Source: an uncultured Clostridia bacterium
GTDB lineage: Bacteria > Bacillota > Clostridia > UBA1381 > UBA9506
NCBI GenBank assembly: GCA_934438075.1
Contig: CAKSBF010000007.1
Location: 76,773-140,772, forward strand
Length of the DNA stretch: 64,000 bases
Reading direction: 5' to 3'
The position numbers were made by a program, and so were the translations under genes. Positions 25,121 through 34,709 of this stretch are shown here, piece after piece (position 1 is the stretch's first letter; each line of letters starts with the position of its first letter). The notes under the pieces were generated by a model that saw only the letters and a program-made list of their open reading frames with translations, was not told the DNA's origin and searched no databases.

Positions 25121-26476
25121 ATGGAAACAATTGAGAAGTTATTTAAGCTCAAAGAGCGCGGAACAAGCGTTCGCACTGAAGTCATTGCCGGCATTACCAC
25201 CTTCCTCGCAATGGCTTACATTCTTGCAGTTAACCCGAACTACATGGAAATCGCAGGCATTCCGAAGGCAGCTGCTTTCTCTGCTACTGCAATTTCTGCC
25301 GGAATTGCAACTCTTTGCATGGCGTTTTTTGCTAATTATCCGGTTGCTCTGGCTTCCGGTATGGGATTAAACGCATTTTTTGCTTTCACCGTTTGCGGTG
25401 CTATGGGTTGCTCCTACAAAGTAGCTTTAACGGCGGTATTCATCGAAGGTCTCATTTTTATGCTGCTTTCCTTGTTTAAGTTCCGTGAAGCTTTGGTAAA
25501 CAAGATTCCGAACAACTTAAAGTTTGCAATTACTGCAGGTATCGGTTTGTTTATTACTATTATTGCATTATTAAATTCACATATTGTTGTAGCAAGCGAA
25601 GCAACAACAGTTGCTCTTGGTAACCTTGCTTCTGCACCGGTTGTTTTGTCACTGGTTGGCTTGCTTATTATCGGCATTCTTCAGCACTTCCGTGTACCGG
25701 GCGGCATTCTGCTTGGTATCATCATCACTTGGATTTTAGGTATGCTGGCAGAGCTGTGTGGTTGGTATGTCGTAGATCTCGAAGCCGGAGTATATTCCGT
25801 ATTCCCGTCTTTCAGCGGCAGCTCTTTCTCTCTTCCGTTGTTCTGGGAATTTGACTTTGGCTATATTGCAAAAAATCTTTCTTCATTTATCATTATTGCT
25901 TTTACTTTCCTCTATACCGATATATTTGATACCGTTGGTACATTGATTGGTGTTGCAGAAAAAGGTAATTTGTTGGATGAAAAAGGACAGCTGCCGAAGG
26001 CAGGCGGTGCTTTGATGGCAGACGCTGTTGGTACAGTTGTCGGTGCAGTGTTGGGTACTTCCACCGTTACCAGTTATGTAGAGTCCAGCGCAGGTGTTGC
26101 TGCAGGCGGAAAGACAGGTCTTACCTCCGTGGTAACTGCTATTCTGTTCTTCTTGTCCTTGATTTTGGCACCTGTCTTTACTGCAATCCCGTCTTTTGCA
26201 ACTACTCCGGCCATGATGTATGTTGGTCTGCTGATGCTCTCCTCTGTTAAGAAGGTTGATTTTGAAGGAGACGTTGCAGATGTTATCGGCGCATTCTTAG
26301 CCATTATCATGATGCCGCTGACCTACTCCATTGCAAATGGTATCATGTTTGGTATGCTTGCATGGGTTATCTTAAAGCTCGTTATCGGCAAGGCAAAAGA
26401 TATCAGCGGTGTAATGTGGGTTTCCGTTGCCCTGTTTGCTGCATATATTGCATTAAAAGTTGCAGGACTTGCGTAA
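25121..26476 (+). CDS. NCS2-family purine (adenine/guanine/hypoxanthine) permease
   Basis: A 451-residue AzgA-type nucleobase:cation symporter. RTEVIAGITTFLAMAYILAV is the family N-terminus, GMGLNAFFAFTVC holds the substrate-region segment, LYTDIFDTVGTLIGVA and STVTSYVESSAGVAAGGKTG are strong AzgA motifs. About twelve hydrophobic segments. GGAGAGG precedes the ATG. The next gene encodes a phosphoribosyltransferase, which would trap the imported base as a nucleotide, so the pair forms an uptake-and-salvage unit. Confidence 0.95.
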   Translation: METIEKLFKLKERGTSVRTEVIAGITTFLAMAYILAVNPNYMEIAGIPKAAAFSATAISAGIATLCMAFFANYPVALASGMGLNAFFAFTVCGAMGCSYKVALTAVFIEGLIFMLLSLFKFREALVNKIPNNLKFAITAGIGLFITIIALLNSHIVVASEATTVALGNLASAPVVLSLVGLLIIGILQHFRVPGGILLGIIITWILGMLAELCGWYVVDLEAGVYSVFPSFSGSSFSLPLFWEFDFGYIAKNLSSFIIIAFTFLYTDIFDTVGTLIGVAEKGNLLDEKGQLPKAGGALMADAVGTVVGAVLGTSTVTSYVESSAGVAAGGKTGLTSVVTAILFFLSLILAPVFTAIPSFATTPAMMYVGLLMLSSVKKVDFEGDVADVIGAFLAIIMMPLTYSIANGIMFGMLAWVILKLVIGKAKDISGVMWVSVALFAAYIALKVAGLA

Positions 26477-26508
26477 GCAAAACTTGAAAACAAGGAGATA
26501 ATGTCTCA

Positions 26509-27069
26509 ATGGAAAATGCATATACAATAGATATCGCAGGTTTAAAACGCGATTTGCCTCTTTGCAAGGTATCTGATGATTTTTACATTGCCGCATTTAT
26601 TATGTTTGGAGATGTAGAAATAACAACAGTTGCCGCAAGAGAGCTGCTAAAAAAAGCACCGGAGTTTGATGTGATGATTACTGCAGAGTCAAAGGGGATA
26701 CCTCTGCTCTACGAAATGGCACGTCAGGCAGGTCACAATGAATATATTGTCGCCCGCAAAGCTCCCAAGCTTTATATGAGAAATGTAATCGTCACCGATG
26801 TAAATTCCATCAGCACCGCGCACAAACAGATTTTGTGCATTGGTCAGGAGGAAGCTGATATGATGAAGGGCAAGCGCGTGCTTGTTGTTGATGACGTTAT
26901 CAGTACCGGTGAATCGCTTGCCGCATTGGAAACTCTGATTAATCAGGTTGGCGGCAACATCGTCGGCAGAATGGCAGTTTTAGCCGAAGGAGACGCTATA
27001 GGCAGAAAAGATATCACCTATCTCTCTCCCCTGCCTGTATTTCATGCTGACGGTACGATTATTGAATAA
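26509..27069 (+). CDS. Adenine-type phosphoribosyltransferase
   Basis: A 186-residue type I phosphoribosyltransferase resembling Apt. FDVMITAESKGIPLLYEMA precedes the PRPP loop RVLVVDDVISTGESLAAL. The arrangement matches adenine/xanthine salvage enzymes more than Hpt, but the N-terminal segment is not that of canonical Apt, so the base is uncertain. It lies 32 bases after the purine permease gene, with AAGGAG before the ATG, and ends at a palindromic terminator. Confidence 0.8.
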   Translation: MENAYTIDIAGLKRDLPLCKVSDDFYIAAFIMFGDVEITTVAARELLKKAPEFDVMITAESKGIPLLYEMARQAGHNEYIVARKAPKLYMRNVIVTDVNSISTAHKQILCIGQEEADMMKGKRVLVVDDVISTGESLAALETLINQVGGNIVGRMAVLAEGDAIGRKDITYLSPLPVFHADGTIIE

Positions 27070-27087
27070 AATAATCAAAATATAACA

Positions 27088-27122
27088 AAATTGCTCCTAC
27101 CATATGGTAGGAGCAGTTTTTA
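27088..27122 (+). terminator. Terminator of the purine permease operon
   Basis: A 24-base palindrome (27092-27115, TGCTCCTACCAT plus complement) flanked by AAAA and TTTT. Confidence 0.85.
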
Positions 27123-27160
27123 TTTAAAAAGCAAATAGAACTGTTTCAAGTTTAAAAGCT

Positions 27161-29137
27161 CTATTTTTTAGAATCCTCCGCAATACTTCCGTTTCGATAC
27201 GCTTCTAAAAGTTCGGAAAGCTCTGCAATTTGCTCTTTTAACTCTAAACCGATATCCGTATCCGCAACCTTGATGCGAGTCATGGTTTTCTCAACAACCA
27301 CTGTGGTTGAATGAATATCTTGTTCCTCCGCTATTGCCTGTACCCGCGAGGAAAATGGCTGATGCGAAGTAATCAGCATACCATAAGAATTAAAGATAAG
27401 CGTGTAGCCGGCGATACCTGTTTTAGACTGATATGCCTTAGACAGTCCGCCGTCTATAATAAACAGCTTGCCGCCTGCCTTAATCGGCTTTTCTCCATTT
27501 TTACATTCCACCGGGACATGCCCGTTAATAATGTGTGAAACCTCCGGGTTTAAACCAAATTCCTCCAATATACAATCCGCAAGTTTCTCATCATTCAACA
27601 TCTGATAATAATAATTTTTCACTTCTGTCTTAAGCTTTTTATCACCAAGAAAATATCCTTCAAAGCTTGCCATCTTATCTTTGCCAAATAAAGGCGAAAG
27701 CTTACCGCACCAAAGATAATACATAAAATCAAGACTTTTTTGCTTGTCCGGATGGGTTTCCGGCAAAAAATATCCTTGACGCATCATATTATCCGCATAA
27801 TCAAGCAGTGCTTTGCCTGCTCGTTTGGCTCCATTTACATTTAAAGATAAAAACTCTCCGTTTTCCTTAACAGGTATACAGCCATGGTAAAGCAAATTGC
27901 CATTAAATACCGTGTACATCGCACCCTTGGAGTATAAAAATTTAATATGCTTTTGTAAACGCTCGCTATGGCAAAAATTTGCCTTTAAGCGGTCTATCAA
28001 ATCACGTTCCTCCTTGGATAACTGATATGGCTTTTCAGGGTCAATGGTCGGAAAATGGCTGTCAAGAAGCGGATATTGTTTTCCATCGATTGTTATTTCT
28101 GATGCCGCATAATCAATTTTATCCAATAAAAGCCTCTGTTCCATACCAAAATCAGGGTTGCGCAAAATCATTTGCCCTTCCAGTTTAAATGCAATTATCG
28201 CAACTGCCTTATGTATTTTTGCAACCAAAGCAAGATCTTTGTCCTCAGAATCCTCATAATTTGAAGCAGGAAGAAATCGACTGCACTCATCCTGCGCATA
28301 CTGTTCCAACGCAAAAGTTGCAAGCGGACGCAGATTAATACCGTAACCTTCCTCTATTGTTCGCAGATTATTATATTTTGCGGCATTTCTCAGGACAGTT
28401 GCAATACACACCTCACTGCCCGCAGCAGCCCCCATCCACACAGCGTCATGGTTGCCCCACTGGATATCTACACAATGATAATGCATTAGAGTATCCATAA
28501 TAATATCTGCTCCGGGGCCTCTATCAAAGATGTCACCAATAATATGCAGACGATCTACAACAAGACGCTGAATCAAATAGCACAGTTGAATAATAAAAGC
28601 ATCCGCACGCTCCGTTTTAATAATTGTATCAATAATCCCGGCATAATACTGTTGCTTGTTATTAAAATCATTATGCTCGTGTAGAAGCTCCTCCATAATA
28701 TACTCAAAATCTTTCGGCAGAGCCTTGCGAACCTTAGAACGGGTATATTTGGACGCAATAATACGGCAAATATCCACCAATCGGTATAATGTTATCTTGT
28801 ACCAATCATCCAAATTTTCTGTCTCCTGCTTTACAATCCGCAGCTTCTCCTCCGGATAATAAATTAAAGTTGCAAGACTTTTCCTTTGCGCATGCGTGAG
28901 TGAAGTCCCAAGCTGTTCATCAATTTTCTTTTTAATGACACCGGATGCATTGCGCATAATATGTTCAAAAGCCTCATGCTCTCCATGCAAATCGCTCAGA
29001 TAATGCTCCGTTCCTTTAGGTAAATTTAAAATAGCGTTTAGGTTAATAATCTCTGAGCTTGCTGCCTGAATGTTAGGATACTGTTTAGACAAAAGTCTTA
29101 AAAATTTCTTGTCCTCTTGCGTTTTCATCTCTCTCAT
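27161..29137 (-). CDS. fbp: Fructose-1,6-bisphosphatase, class III
   Basis: A 658-residue gluconeogenic phosphatase of the Firmicute class III, a metallophosphoesterase fold unrelated to E. coli Fbp. LPKGTEHYLSDLHGEHEAFE supplies the first metal ligands (D-x-H), HIIGDIFDRGPGADIIMD the second set and IQWGNHDAVWMGAA the GNHD/E motif; IINGHVPVECKNGEKP and LFIIDGGLSKAYQ complete the site. Length is typical. AAGGGG is very near the ATG at 29137; an ATG three codons on (29128) could be the true start. It is monocistronic. The PPi-PFK elsewhere in the window runs the same step reversibly. Confidence 0.95.
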   Translation of the reverse strand: MREMKTQEDKKFLRLLSKQYPNIQAASSEIINLNAILNLPKGTEHYLSDLHGEHEAFEHIMRNASGVIKKKIDEQLGTSLTHAQRKSLATLIYYPEEKLRIVKQETENLDDWYKITLYRLVDICRIIASKYTRSKVRKALPKDFEYIMEELLHEHNDFNNKQQYYAGIIDTIIKTERADAFIIQLCYLIQRLVVDRLHIIGDIFDRGPGADIIMDTLMHYHCVDIQWGNHDAVWMGAAAGSEVCIATVLRNAAKYNNLRTIEEGYGINLRPLATFALEQYAQDECSRFLPASNYEDSEDKDLALVAKIHKAVAIIAFKLEGQMILRNPDFGMEQRLLLDKIDYAASEITIDGKQYPLLDSHFPTIDPEKPYQLSKEERDLIDRLKANFCHSERLQKHIKFLYSKGAMYTVFNGNLLYHGCIPVKENGEFLSLNVNGAKRAGKALLDYADNMMRQGYFLPETHPDKQKSLDFMYYLWCGKLSPLFGKDKMASFEGYFLGDKKLKTEVKNYYYQMLNDEKLADCILEEFGLNPEVSHIINGHVPVECKNGEKPIKAGGKLFIIDGGLSKAYQSKTGIAGYTLIFNSYGMLITSHQPFSSRVQAIAEEQDIHSTTVVVEKTMTRIKVADTDIGLELKEQIAELSELLEAYRNGSIAEDSKK

Positions 29138-29261
29138 CGCCCCTTCAATAAATATTAGCTGCTGTATTTCAAGGAACCCGCGTTACTTGTCAAAGCAATG
29201 CAAGATTATTTTACCATATCCTATGTGAATTAGCAAGAGCGAAAAAATTTTATATTTTCTA

Positions 29262-29290
29262 TTGACAAAATAAAAACATTTGGATATAAT
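29262..29290 (+). promoter_or_regulatory. Consensus sigmaA promoter of the metal-efflux operon
   Basis: TTGACA (29262-29267), 17-base spacer, TATAAT (29285-29290), a full consensus match; strength would be held in check by the ArsR repressor bound just downstream. Confidence 0.88.
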
Positions 29291-29296
29291 ACCAAT

Positions 29297-29319
29297 TGAA
29301 CAAATGCTCATATGTTTGA
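29297..29319 (+). promoter_or_regulatory. ArsR/SmtB-type operator
   Basis: AACAAATG (29299-29306) and CATATGTT (29309-29316) form an inverted repeat with one mismatch around CT, spanning the likely transcription start. It fits the imperfect palindromes bound by ArsR/SmtB metal sensors and lies directly before the arsR-type gene, implying autoregulation. Confidence 0.6.
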
Positions 29320-29331
29320 GAGGTGAAAATT

Positions 29332-29694
29332 ATGATAGATAAAAATAATATTGAGTGTTGTGATTTTATTCATGCACACGAGGATATTATCAAAAAAGTA
29401 AACGCTTTGATGCCGGAAGATGAGTGTCTTTATGATTTAGCCGAACTTTTTAAACTTTTTGGCGACTGCACAAGGATTAAAATATTGTATGTTTTATTTG
29501 AAGCAGAAATGTGCGTATGCGATTTGGCGCAGTTGCTCGGCATGACACAGTCGGCAATTTCTCATCAGCTCCGTGCCCTAAAGCAAAGCAAGCTGGTAAA
29601 AAGCAGACGTGACGGCAAAACCATTTTCTACTCTCTTGCCGATTCGCACGTGAGAACTATCATTAATCAAGGTATGGAACATATTTCAGAATAA
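29332..29694 (+). CDS. ArsR/SmtB-family metal-responsive repressor
   Basis: A 120-residue winged-helix repressor of the CadC/SmtB kind that releases DNA on binding metal. LAELFKLFGDCTRIKILYVL is the family core; the alpha-3 metal site is EMCVCDLA (two Cys, as in CadC/ArsR), and MTQSAISHQLRALKQSKLV is the recognition helix. An N-terminal ECCDFIHAHEDI adds Cys and His that could complete a CadC-like Cd/Pb/Zn site. AGAGG precedes the ATG at 29332. The next two genes encode a metal-binding protein and an efflux ATPase. Confidence 0.92.
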   Translation: MIDKNNIECCDFIHAHEDIIKKVNALMPEDECLYDLAELFKLFGDCTRIKILYVLFEAEMCVCDLAQLLGMTQSAISHQLRALKQSKLVKSRRDGKTIFYSLADSHVRTIINQGMEHISE

Positions 29695-29709
29695 AAGGAG
29701 TGTATCAAA

Positions 29710-29928
29710 ATGAAAAAAACGTATCAACTGCAAGATTTGGATTGTGCAAACTGTGCTGCAAAAATGCAGGACGCTGTTGCAAAAATTGACGGTGTAAACA
29801 TGGTAAGTATTAGCTTTTTAACTCAAAAAATGATTTTGGACGCCGATGATGCAAACTACGAGAAAATACTCAAAGAAACCGTTAAGGTATGCCGTAAAAT
29901 AGAGCCTGACTGCACTATTATAATCTGA
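29710..29928 (+). CDS. Stand-alone heavy-metal-associated (HMA) domain protein
   Basis: A 72-residue HMA (ferredoxin-fold) protein with the metal site LDCANCAAKM (C-x-x-C). It likely hands metal to, or senses it for, the P-type ATPase that follows; in many CadA/ZntA proteins this domain is the fused N-terminus. Here it is a separate gene 15 bases after the repressor and 17 before the ATPase, which itself starts without an HMA domain, so the two look like a split version of one protein. Confidence 0.9.
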   Translation: MKKTYQLQDLDCANCAAKMQDAVAKIDGVNMVSISFLTQKMILDADDANYEKILKETVKVCRKIEPDCTIII

Positions 29929-29945
29929 ACGGAGGGAATGATAAT

Positions 29946-31793
29946 ATGAGCCGTAAACAGAAAAAAATACTTTTGCGAATTATTATCAGTACTATATTAC
30001 TTATCATTGCTTGTTTTCTGCCGGTAACAGGCTATTGGCGCTTACTAATTTTCCTTATCCCTTATGCTGTAATCGGATGGGATGTCCTTTGGAAAGCGAT
30101 TCGTAACATAGCGCACGGACAAATCTTTGATGAAAACTTTCTGATGGCTCTTGCAACTGTTGGCGCCTTCTGCATTGGCGAATATCCGGAGGGCTGCATT
30201 GTTGTATTATTTTATCAGATTGGTGAATTATTTCAAAGTTATGCCGTTGGGCGCTCAAGACGTTCTATCTCAGAACTTATGGATATTCGGCCCGATTATG
30301 CAAATGTTGAACGCAACGGCGAGGTTCTTACCGTTGTACCGGATGAAGTGTCCATCGGAGAAATCATTTATGTAAAACCGGGTGAGAAAATACCGCTGGA
30401 TGGCACCATAACAGAAGGAAAATCTACTTTAAATACGGCAGCGTTGACCGGAGAATCGTTGCCGCGCGATGTTAAAGAGGGGGATTCTGTCATCAGCGGC
30501 TGCATTAATCAAAGCGGCTTGTTAAAAATATGCGTTGCAAAAGAATTTGGCGAATCAACAGTTTCAAAAATTTTAGAGCTTGTAGAAAATTCAAGCACAA
30601 AAAAATCACGTACAGAAAACTTTATCACCCGTTTTGCGCGATATTATACACCCGCTGTTGTTATTGCCGCACTGCTTCTTGCAATCATTCCGCCGCTCTT
30701 TTTACAGCTTGCATGGAGCGACTGGGTTTACCGCGCATTAATCTTTCTGGTTATATCCTGTCCCTGTGCTCTGGTCATTTCTGTTCCGCTCAGCTTTTTT
30801 GGCGGGATAGGCGGTGCTTCCAGACTCGGCGTATTAATCAAAGGCGGAAATTATTTGGAAGCACTTGCACATGCAGATACTTTTGTATTCGACAAAACCG
30901 GCACATTAACAGAAGGCGTATTTGAAGTGACTGAAATTCACTCCGAAAATGGCTGTTCCGAAAGTGATTTACTTGAGCTTGCGGCACTCTCCGAAAGCTA
31001 TAGTGACCATCCGATTGCTATTTCTTTAAAAAAAGCATACGCGAAGGATATTGACACCTCCCGCGTTTCCGAAATCAAAGAAATAGCCGGTCATGGCATC
31101 TCCGCCACAATTGACGGAAAGAGCGTTTCTGTAGGAAACGAAAAACTGATGAACTCATTAAACCTTCGCCCGCATACCGAAAACCAAACCGGAACTATCG
31201 TATATGTGGCGCAAAATGGCCTCTACTGCGGTTATATTATTATATCCGACCGTGTGCGTGCTGATGCAAAATCAGCGTTGGCACAGCTAAAATCTGCCGG
31301 TATTTCAAAAACTGTTATGCTGACAGGCGATGCACGTGCGGCCGCACATACTGTTGCAAATAATCTTCTCGTGAGTGAGTACCATGCCGAGCTGCTTCCC
31401 GGAGATAAAGTTGAGCAAGTGGAACGTCTGCTTGCCGCAGAAGATAAAAAAGGCAGTTTAGTGTTTGTCGGTGACGGTATTAACGATGCTCCGGTTCTTT
31501 CACGTGCAGATGTCGGAATCGCCATGGGCGGACTGGGCAGCGATGCTGCAGTAGAAGCTGCTGATATCGTTTTAATGGATGATAAACTTTCCAAACTTCC
31601 TCTTGCCGTTACAATAGCGCGCAAAACAATTGCTATTGCAAAACAAAATATTGCTTTTGCTCTCGCCGTCAAAGCACTGGTTCTCATCTTAGGAGCTTGC
31701 GGAGCCGCCAACATGTGGGAAGCCGTCTTTGCAGATGTCGGTGTTTCTGTCATAGCAATATTAAACGCCATGCGTACTCTAAGATTGAAATAA
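29946..31793 (+). CDS. Heavy-metal P1B-type ATPase (Cd/Zn/Pb efflux, CadA/ZntA-like)
   Basis: A 615-residue exporter. The intramembrane metal site is SCPCALVIS (CPC); the A-domain has TGES; FDKTGTLTEG is the phosphorylation site; SDHPIA is the class His-Pro; MLTGDARA and VGDGINDAPVL complete the P domain. Two N-terminal helices precede two more before the A-domain, as in P1B pumps. It begins directly at the helices and lacks the HMA domain supplied by the gene before. The ArsR-type Cys sensor points to Cd, Zn or Pb rather than Cu. Confidence 0.94.
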   Translation: MSRKQKKILLRIIISTILLIIACFLPVTGYWRLLIFLIPYAVIGWDVLWKAIRNIAHGQIFDENFLMALATVGAFCIGEYPEGCIVVLFYQIGELFQSYAVGRSRRSISELMDIRPDYANVERNGEVLTVVPDEVSIGEIIYVKPGEKIPLDGTITEGKSTLNTAALTGESLPRDVKEGDSVISGCINQSGLLKICVAKEFGESTVSKILELVENSSTKKSRTENFITRFARYYTPAVVIAALLLAIIPPLFLQLAWSDWVYRALIFLVISCPCALVISVPLSFFGGIGGASRLGVLIKGGNYLEALAHADTFVFDKTGTLTEGVFEVTEIHSENGCSESDLLELAALSESYSDHPIAISLKKAYAKDIDTSRVSEIKEIAGHGISATIDGKSVSVGNEKLMNSLNLRPHTENQTGTIVYVAQNGLYCGYIIISDRVRADAKSALAQLKSAGISKTVMLTGDARAAAHTVANNLLVSEYHAELLPGDKVEQVERLLAAEDKKGSLVFVGDGINDAPVLSRADVGIAMGGLGSDAAVEAADIVLMDDKLSKLPLAVTIARKTIAIAKQNIAFALAVKALVLILGACGAANMWEAVFADVGVSVIAILNAMRTLRLK

Positions 31794-31802
31794 TAAAAAT
31801 GG

Positions 31803-31858
31803 GGTTGTATCAGTTAGCCAAAACATAATTTATTTTGGTCAACTGTACAGCCCCTTTT
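31803..31858. terminator. Bidirectional terminator between ATPase and sirtuin genes
   Basis: GGGGTTGTA ... GCCAAAA pairs with TTTTGGTCAACTGTACAGCCCC in a long imperfect stem (about 31802-31824 with 31836-31857) flanked by A and T runs; it serves the two converging genes. Confidence 0.65.
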
Positions 31859-31859
31859 A

Positions 31860-32603
31860 TTACCGTTTTAATTCTTGCATAACTTTTCCCAGCACTTCGC
31901 CAATTTTATCACGAATGATAAGGTTGGCATTTCTATCATAATCTGTTGAGGTGCGGTTAATCATCACAACATAGTTCCCACGAAAACGATTTACAAAAGT
32001 ATTTGCAGGGCTTACTGCCAAAGAAGTTCCACCCACAATAAGCATATCTGCCTCTCTGATGCAGCGAAGCGCATTTTCGATTACCGCCTCGTCAAGCATC
32101 TCGCCATACAGCACTACTCTTGGTTTTATGATGCCCCCGCATTCCAGACAACGCGGAACTTCTCCTGCGGCAATGCTTTTTTCTGCGTCATTCGCATCTT
32201 TTCCGCACACACTGCAATAATAACGGTGTACCGTTCCGTGCAGCTCCAACACATCTTTACTGCCGGCCGCCTGGTGCAAGCCGTCAATATTCTGTGTAAT
32301 CACTGCCTTCACTTTTCCCATTTGTTCTAATTCTGCTAATGCCTTGTGTGCTTTATTAGGCAACGCATTTGATAAAAAATAATTTCGGTAAAAATCATAA
32401 AATATTTCTGGTTTCTTCTCAAAAAAATCCCTGCTTAAAATAATTTCCGGAGAAACACCATATTGCTTCACCGTATTGTATAAGCCATCTTCACTTCGGT
32501 AATCCTTCACACCGCTCTCGGTAGATACCCCTGCTCCTCCGTAAAAGACAACATTGCTGCTGCGTCTAATCATATCTGCTAATAGTTTAATTCTTTCATC
32601 CAA
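31860..32603 (-). CDS. NAD-dependent protein deacylase, Sir2 family
   Basis: A 247-residue sirtuin removing acyl groups from lysines with NAD. VVFYGGAGVSTESGVKDYRS is the NAD loop, TQNIDGLHQAAGS with its catalytic region and LELHGTVHRYYC the active-site His; the zinc finger is CSVCGK...CLECGG. I chose a TTG at 32603, 5 bases after GAGGGTGG; an in-frame GTG at 32612 lies inside that ribosome site. Stands alone, converging on the metal-efflux operon. The substrate may be acetyl-CoA synthetase or others; no acs or acuC nearby. Confidence 0.93.
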   Translation of the reverse strand: MDERIKLLADMIRRSSNVVFYGGAGVSTESGVKDYRSEDGLYNTVKQYGVSPEIILSRDFFEKKPEIFYDFYRNYFLSNALPNKAHKALAELEQMGKVKAVITQNIDGLHQAAGSKDVLELHGTVHRYYCSVCGKDANDAEKSIAAGEVPRCLECGGIIKPRVVLYGEMLDEAVIENALRCIREADMLIVGGTSLAVSPANTFVNRFRGNYVVMINRTSTDYDRNANLIIRDKIGEVLGKVMQELKR

Positions 32604-32764
32604 ACCGTCCACCCTCTTATTCTTGTTTCAAGAAATACATATATCATATTTATTATATCACCTTCATGCTCTTCTGTCAAAAATACATATTGCTTCTTAT
32701 GAATAATTTTCTTTTTCCTGCAAAAAATAGCAATAACAAATTTATCCAACTACGGAGGTTAGTC

Positions 32765-33229
32765 ATGAAAAAAAGATTGCTTTATCTCATTCTTTGCTGT
32801 TCCTTACTTCTCTCAACCGCATCAGTATGTTTTAACAAACCTTCTGCACCGGTTTTTGCAGCTTCAAATGGCCGCAATGATATCCAACTGTTAGCGCGCT
32901 GCGTAAATGGTGAAGCTCGCGGCGAACCATACACAGGGCAGATCGCCGTTGCTGCCGTTATTTTAAACCGCGTGAAACATCCATCCTTTCCTAATACTAT
33001 CTCAGGTGTAATTTATCAAAAAGGTGCATTTACAGCCACAACCGATGGACAGATCAATGTTCCTATCAGCACCTCATCATCAGTATATAAAGCATGTCAG
33101 GATGCTATGAACGGCTGGGATCCCACCGGAGGCGCCATTTATTACTACAATCCCGCCAAAACTACAAATAGCTGGATTTACTCGCGTGAAGTAATAAAAA
33201 TTATTGGCAATCACCGATTTGCCCGTTGA
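32765..33229 (+). CDS. sleB: Spore cortex-lytic enzyme SleB-like (exported)
   Basis: A 154-residue hydrolase with a signal peptide (MKKRLLYLILCCSLLLSTAS ... VFAA) and the SleB catalytic domain: LLARCVNGEARGEPYTGQ with the catalytic Glu, AAVILNRVKHPSFP and AIYYYNPAKTTNSWI. Unlike Bacillus SleB it has no N-terminal peptidoglycan-binding domain. It is followed by ypeB, the SleB partner, which supports the call. GGAGG precedes the ATG at 32765. SleB is made in the forespore and acts on cortex at germination. This window therefore has both cortex-lytic routes, SleB/YpeB and CwlJ/GerQ. Confidence 0.88.
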   Translation: MKKRLLYLILCCSLLLSTASVCFNKPSAPVFAASNGRNDIQLLARCVNGEARGEPYTGQIAVAAVILNRVKHPSFPNTISGVIYQKGAFTATTDGQINVPISTSSSVYKACQDAMNGWDPTGGAIYYYNPAKTTNSWIYSREVIKIIGNHRFAR

Positions 33230-33270
33230 ATTTAAAAAACTGATAAAAAATTGTAAAGGAAGGATTTTTT

Positions 33271-34638
33271 ATGAATCAGCAAAGCAGCAAATATTCATTT
33301 CAATACCGAGCGCTGACAACAGTTGTCATTATAACGCTTCTTATCTTATCCATTGTCGGTGTCTTTCATTTTTACCGTGCAAAAGCACTTGCGCAAGAGG
33401 TTGAAAATCAATACGTCCGCTCATTTCATGATATGACAGACTATGTCCGCGATGTGGATGTGTTATTGAAAAAATCATTGCTTGCAACTGACGCAGCACA
33501 GTTATCGTCTATTTCAGCCGATGTTTTTATGCAGGCCGCATCTGCAAAGGCATGTCTTGCACAGCTTCCGACAGACAACGCCCATCTTGATCAAACAGCG
33601 AAATTCCTTTCCCAAGTGGGAGACTATACTTCATATTTATCATCAAAAGTTATCAACGATTCTGTCATTACCGATGAAGAATTTGAAAATCTTAAACAAC
33701 TTTCCTCGCATGCCTCTTCTGTGAACAGCATGCTTACCGAATTGCAGGATAAGCTGTATACACAAAACCTTTCTTTAAAAAGTGTCATCGGACTGACCGC
33801 ACATGCCAGTGAGGAAAATAGCGATGAAGAAACGCCCGGTCTGTATCAAATAGAAAAAGAATTTCAAGACTACCCTTCCCTTATTTATGACGGACCTTTT
33901 TCCGAGCATATTGAAAAAATGGAACCTGCTGCCTTAAAGGACAAAAGGGAATTTACACAGGAACAGGCGTTATCTATTGCGATAAAATTTGTCGGAGCAG
34001 ACCGCGCCGGTGGCCTTTCCTTTATTGAAGAAGGCGGCGGAACCATTCCCTCCTATCTTTTTTCCGTTACACGCGATAATGGAAGTCAACTCACCATTGA
34101 CATAACCAAGCAGGGCGGTATGGTACTTTGGATGCTTGACACAGAAGATGTCACGGCCGAAAACATTGCTGTGACAGATGCCGTGAAGCAAGGAATCCAA
34201 TTTCTAAATTCACATGGATTTTCCGGTATGAAAGAAAGCTATTATGAGAAAAACGGAAATACCGTTACCATAAATTATGCCTATGTGGGCCATAACGTCA
34301 CCATGTATTCTGATTTGATAAAAATAAAAATTGCGTTGGACGACGGGCGCATAATCGGTTTTGAAAGCCGGGGCTATCTCATGAGCCATACAGAACGGGA
34401 AATACCTCCTATTGTTTTAAGCGAATCAAGTGCACGCAGCAAAATTAATAAACATTTAAACATCGACAAAGTTTCTCTTGCCATGATTCCGCTGGAAAGT
34501 AAACGAGAAGTACTCTGCTATGAATGTCACGGAAGTTTTAACGATCAAAATTATCTGATTTATATTAATGCGCAAACCGGAAAAGAAGAAAAAATATTGT
34601 TACTGATAGAATCACCTGACGGCGTTTTAACCATGTGA
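33271..34638 (+). CDS. ypeB: Germination protein YpeB
   Basis: A 455-residue protein with one N-terminal helix (LTTVVIITLLILSIVGVFHF), a long helical region of Ser/Gln-rich coils, and C-terminal PepSY/YPEB repeats (FTQEQALSIAIKFVGADRA and a GFSGMKESYYEKNGN stretch). It is membrane anchored in the forespore and is needed for SleB assembly and stability in Bacillus. It starts 41 bases after sleB with AAGGAAGG before the ATG. Length matches the family (about 450). Confidence 0.9.
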   Translation: MNQQSSKYSFQYRALTTVVIITLLILSIVGVFHFYRAKALAQEVENQYVRSFHDMTDYVRDVDVLLKKSLLATDAAQLSSISADVFMQAASAKACLAQLPTDNAHLDQTAKFLSQVGDYTSYLSSKVINDSVITDEEFENLKQLSSHASSVNSMLTELQDKLYTQNLSLKSVIGLTAHASEENSDEETPGLYQIEKEFQDYPSLIYDGPFSEHIEKMEPAALKDKREFTQEQALSIAIKFVGADRAGGLSFIEEGGGTIPSYLFSVTRDNGSQLTIDITKQGGMVLWMLDTEDVTAENIAVTDAVKQGIQFLNSHGFSGMKESYYEKNGNTVTINYAYVGHNVTMYSDLIKIKIALDDGRIIGFESRGYLMSHTEREIPPIVLSESSARSKINKHLNIDKVSLAMIPLESKREVLCYECHGSFNDQNYLIYINAQTGKEEKILLLIESPDGVLTM

Positions 34639-34709
34639 TAATAGTGCTTTCTAATTAAAAATACCATAATTTTCCGGCAATAAAAAAATATTAAAAAGAC
34701 ATACTAGTA

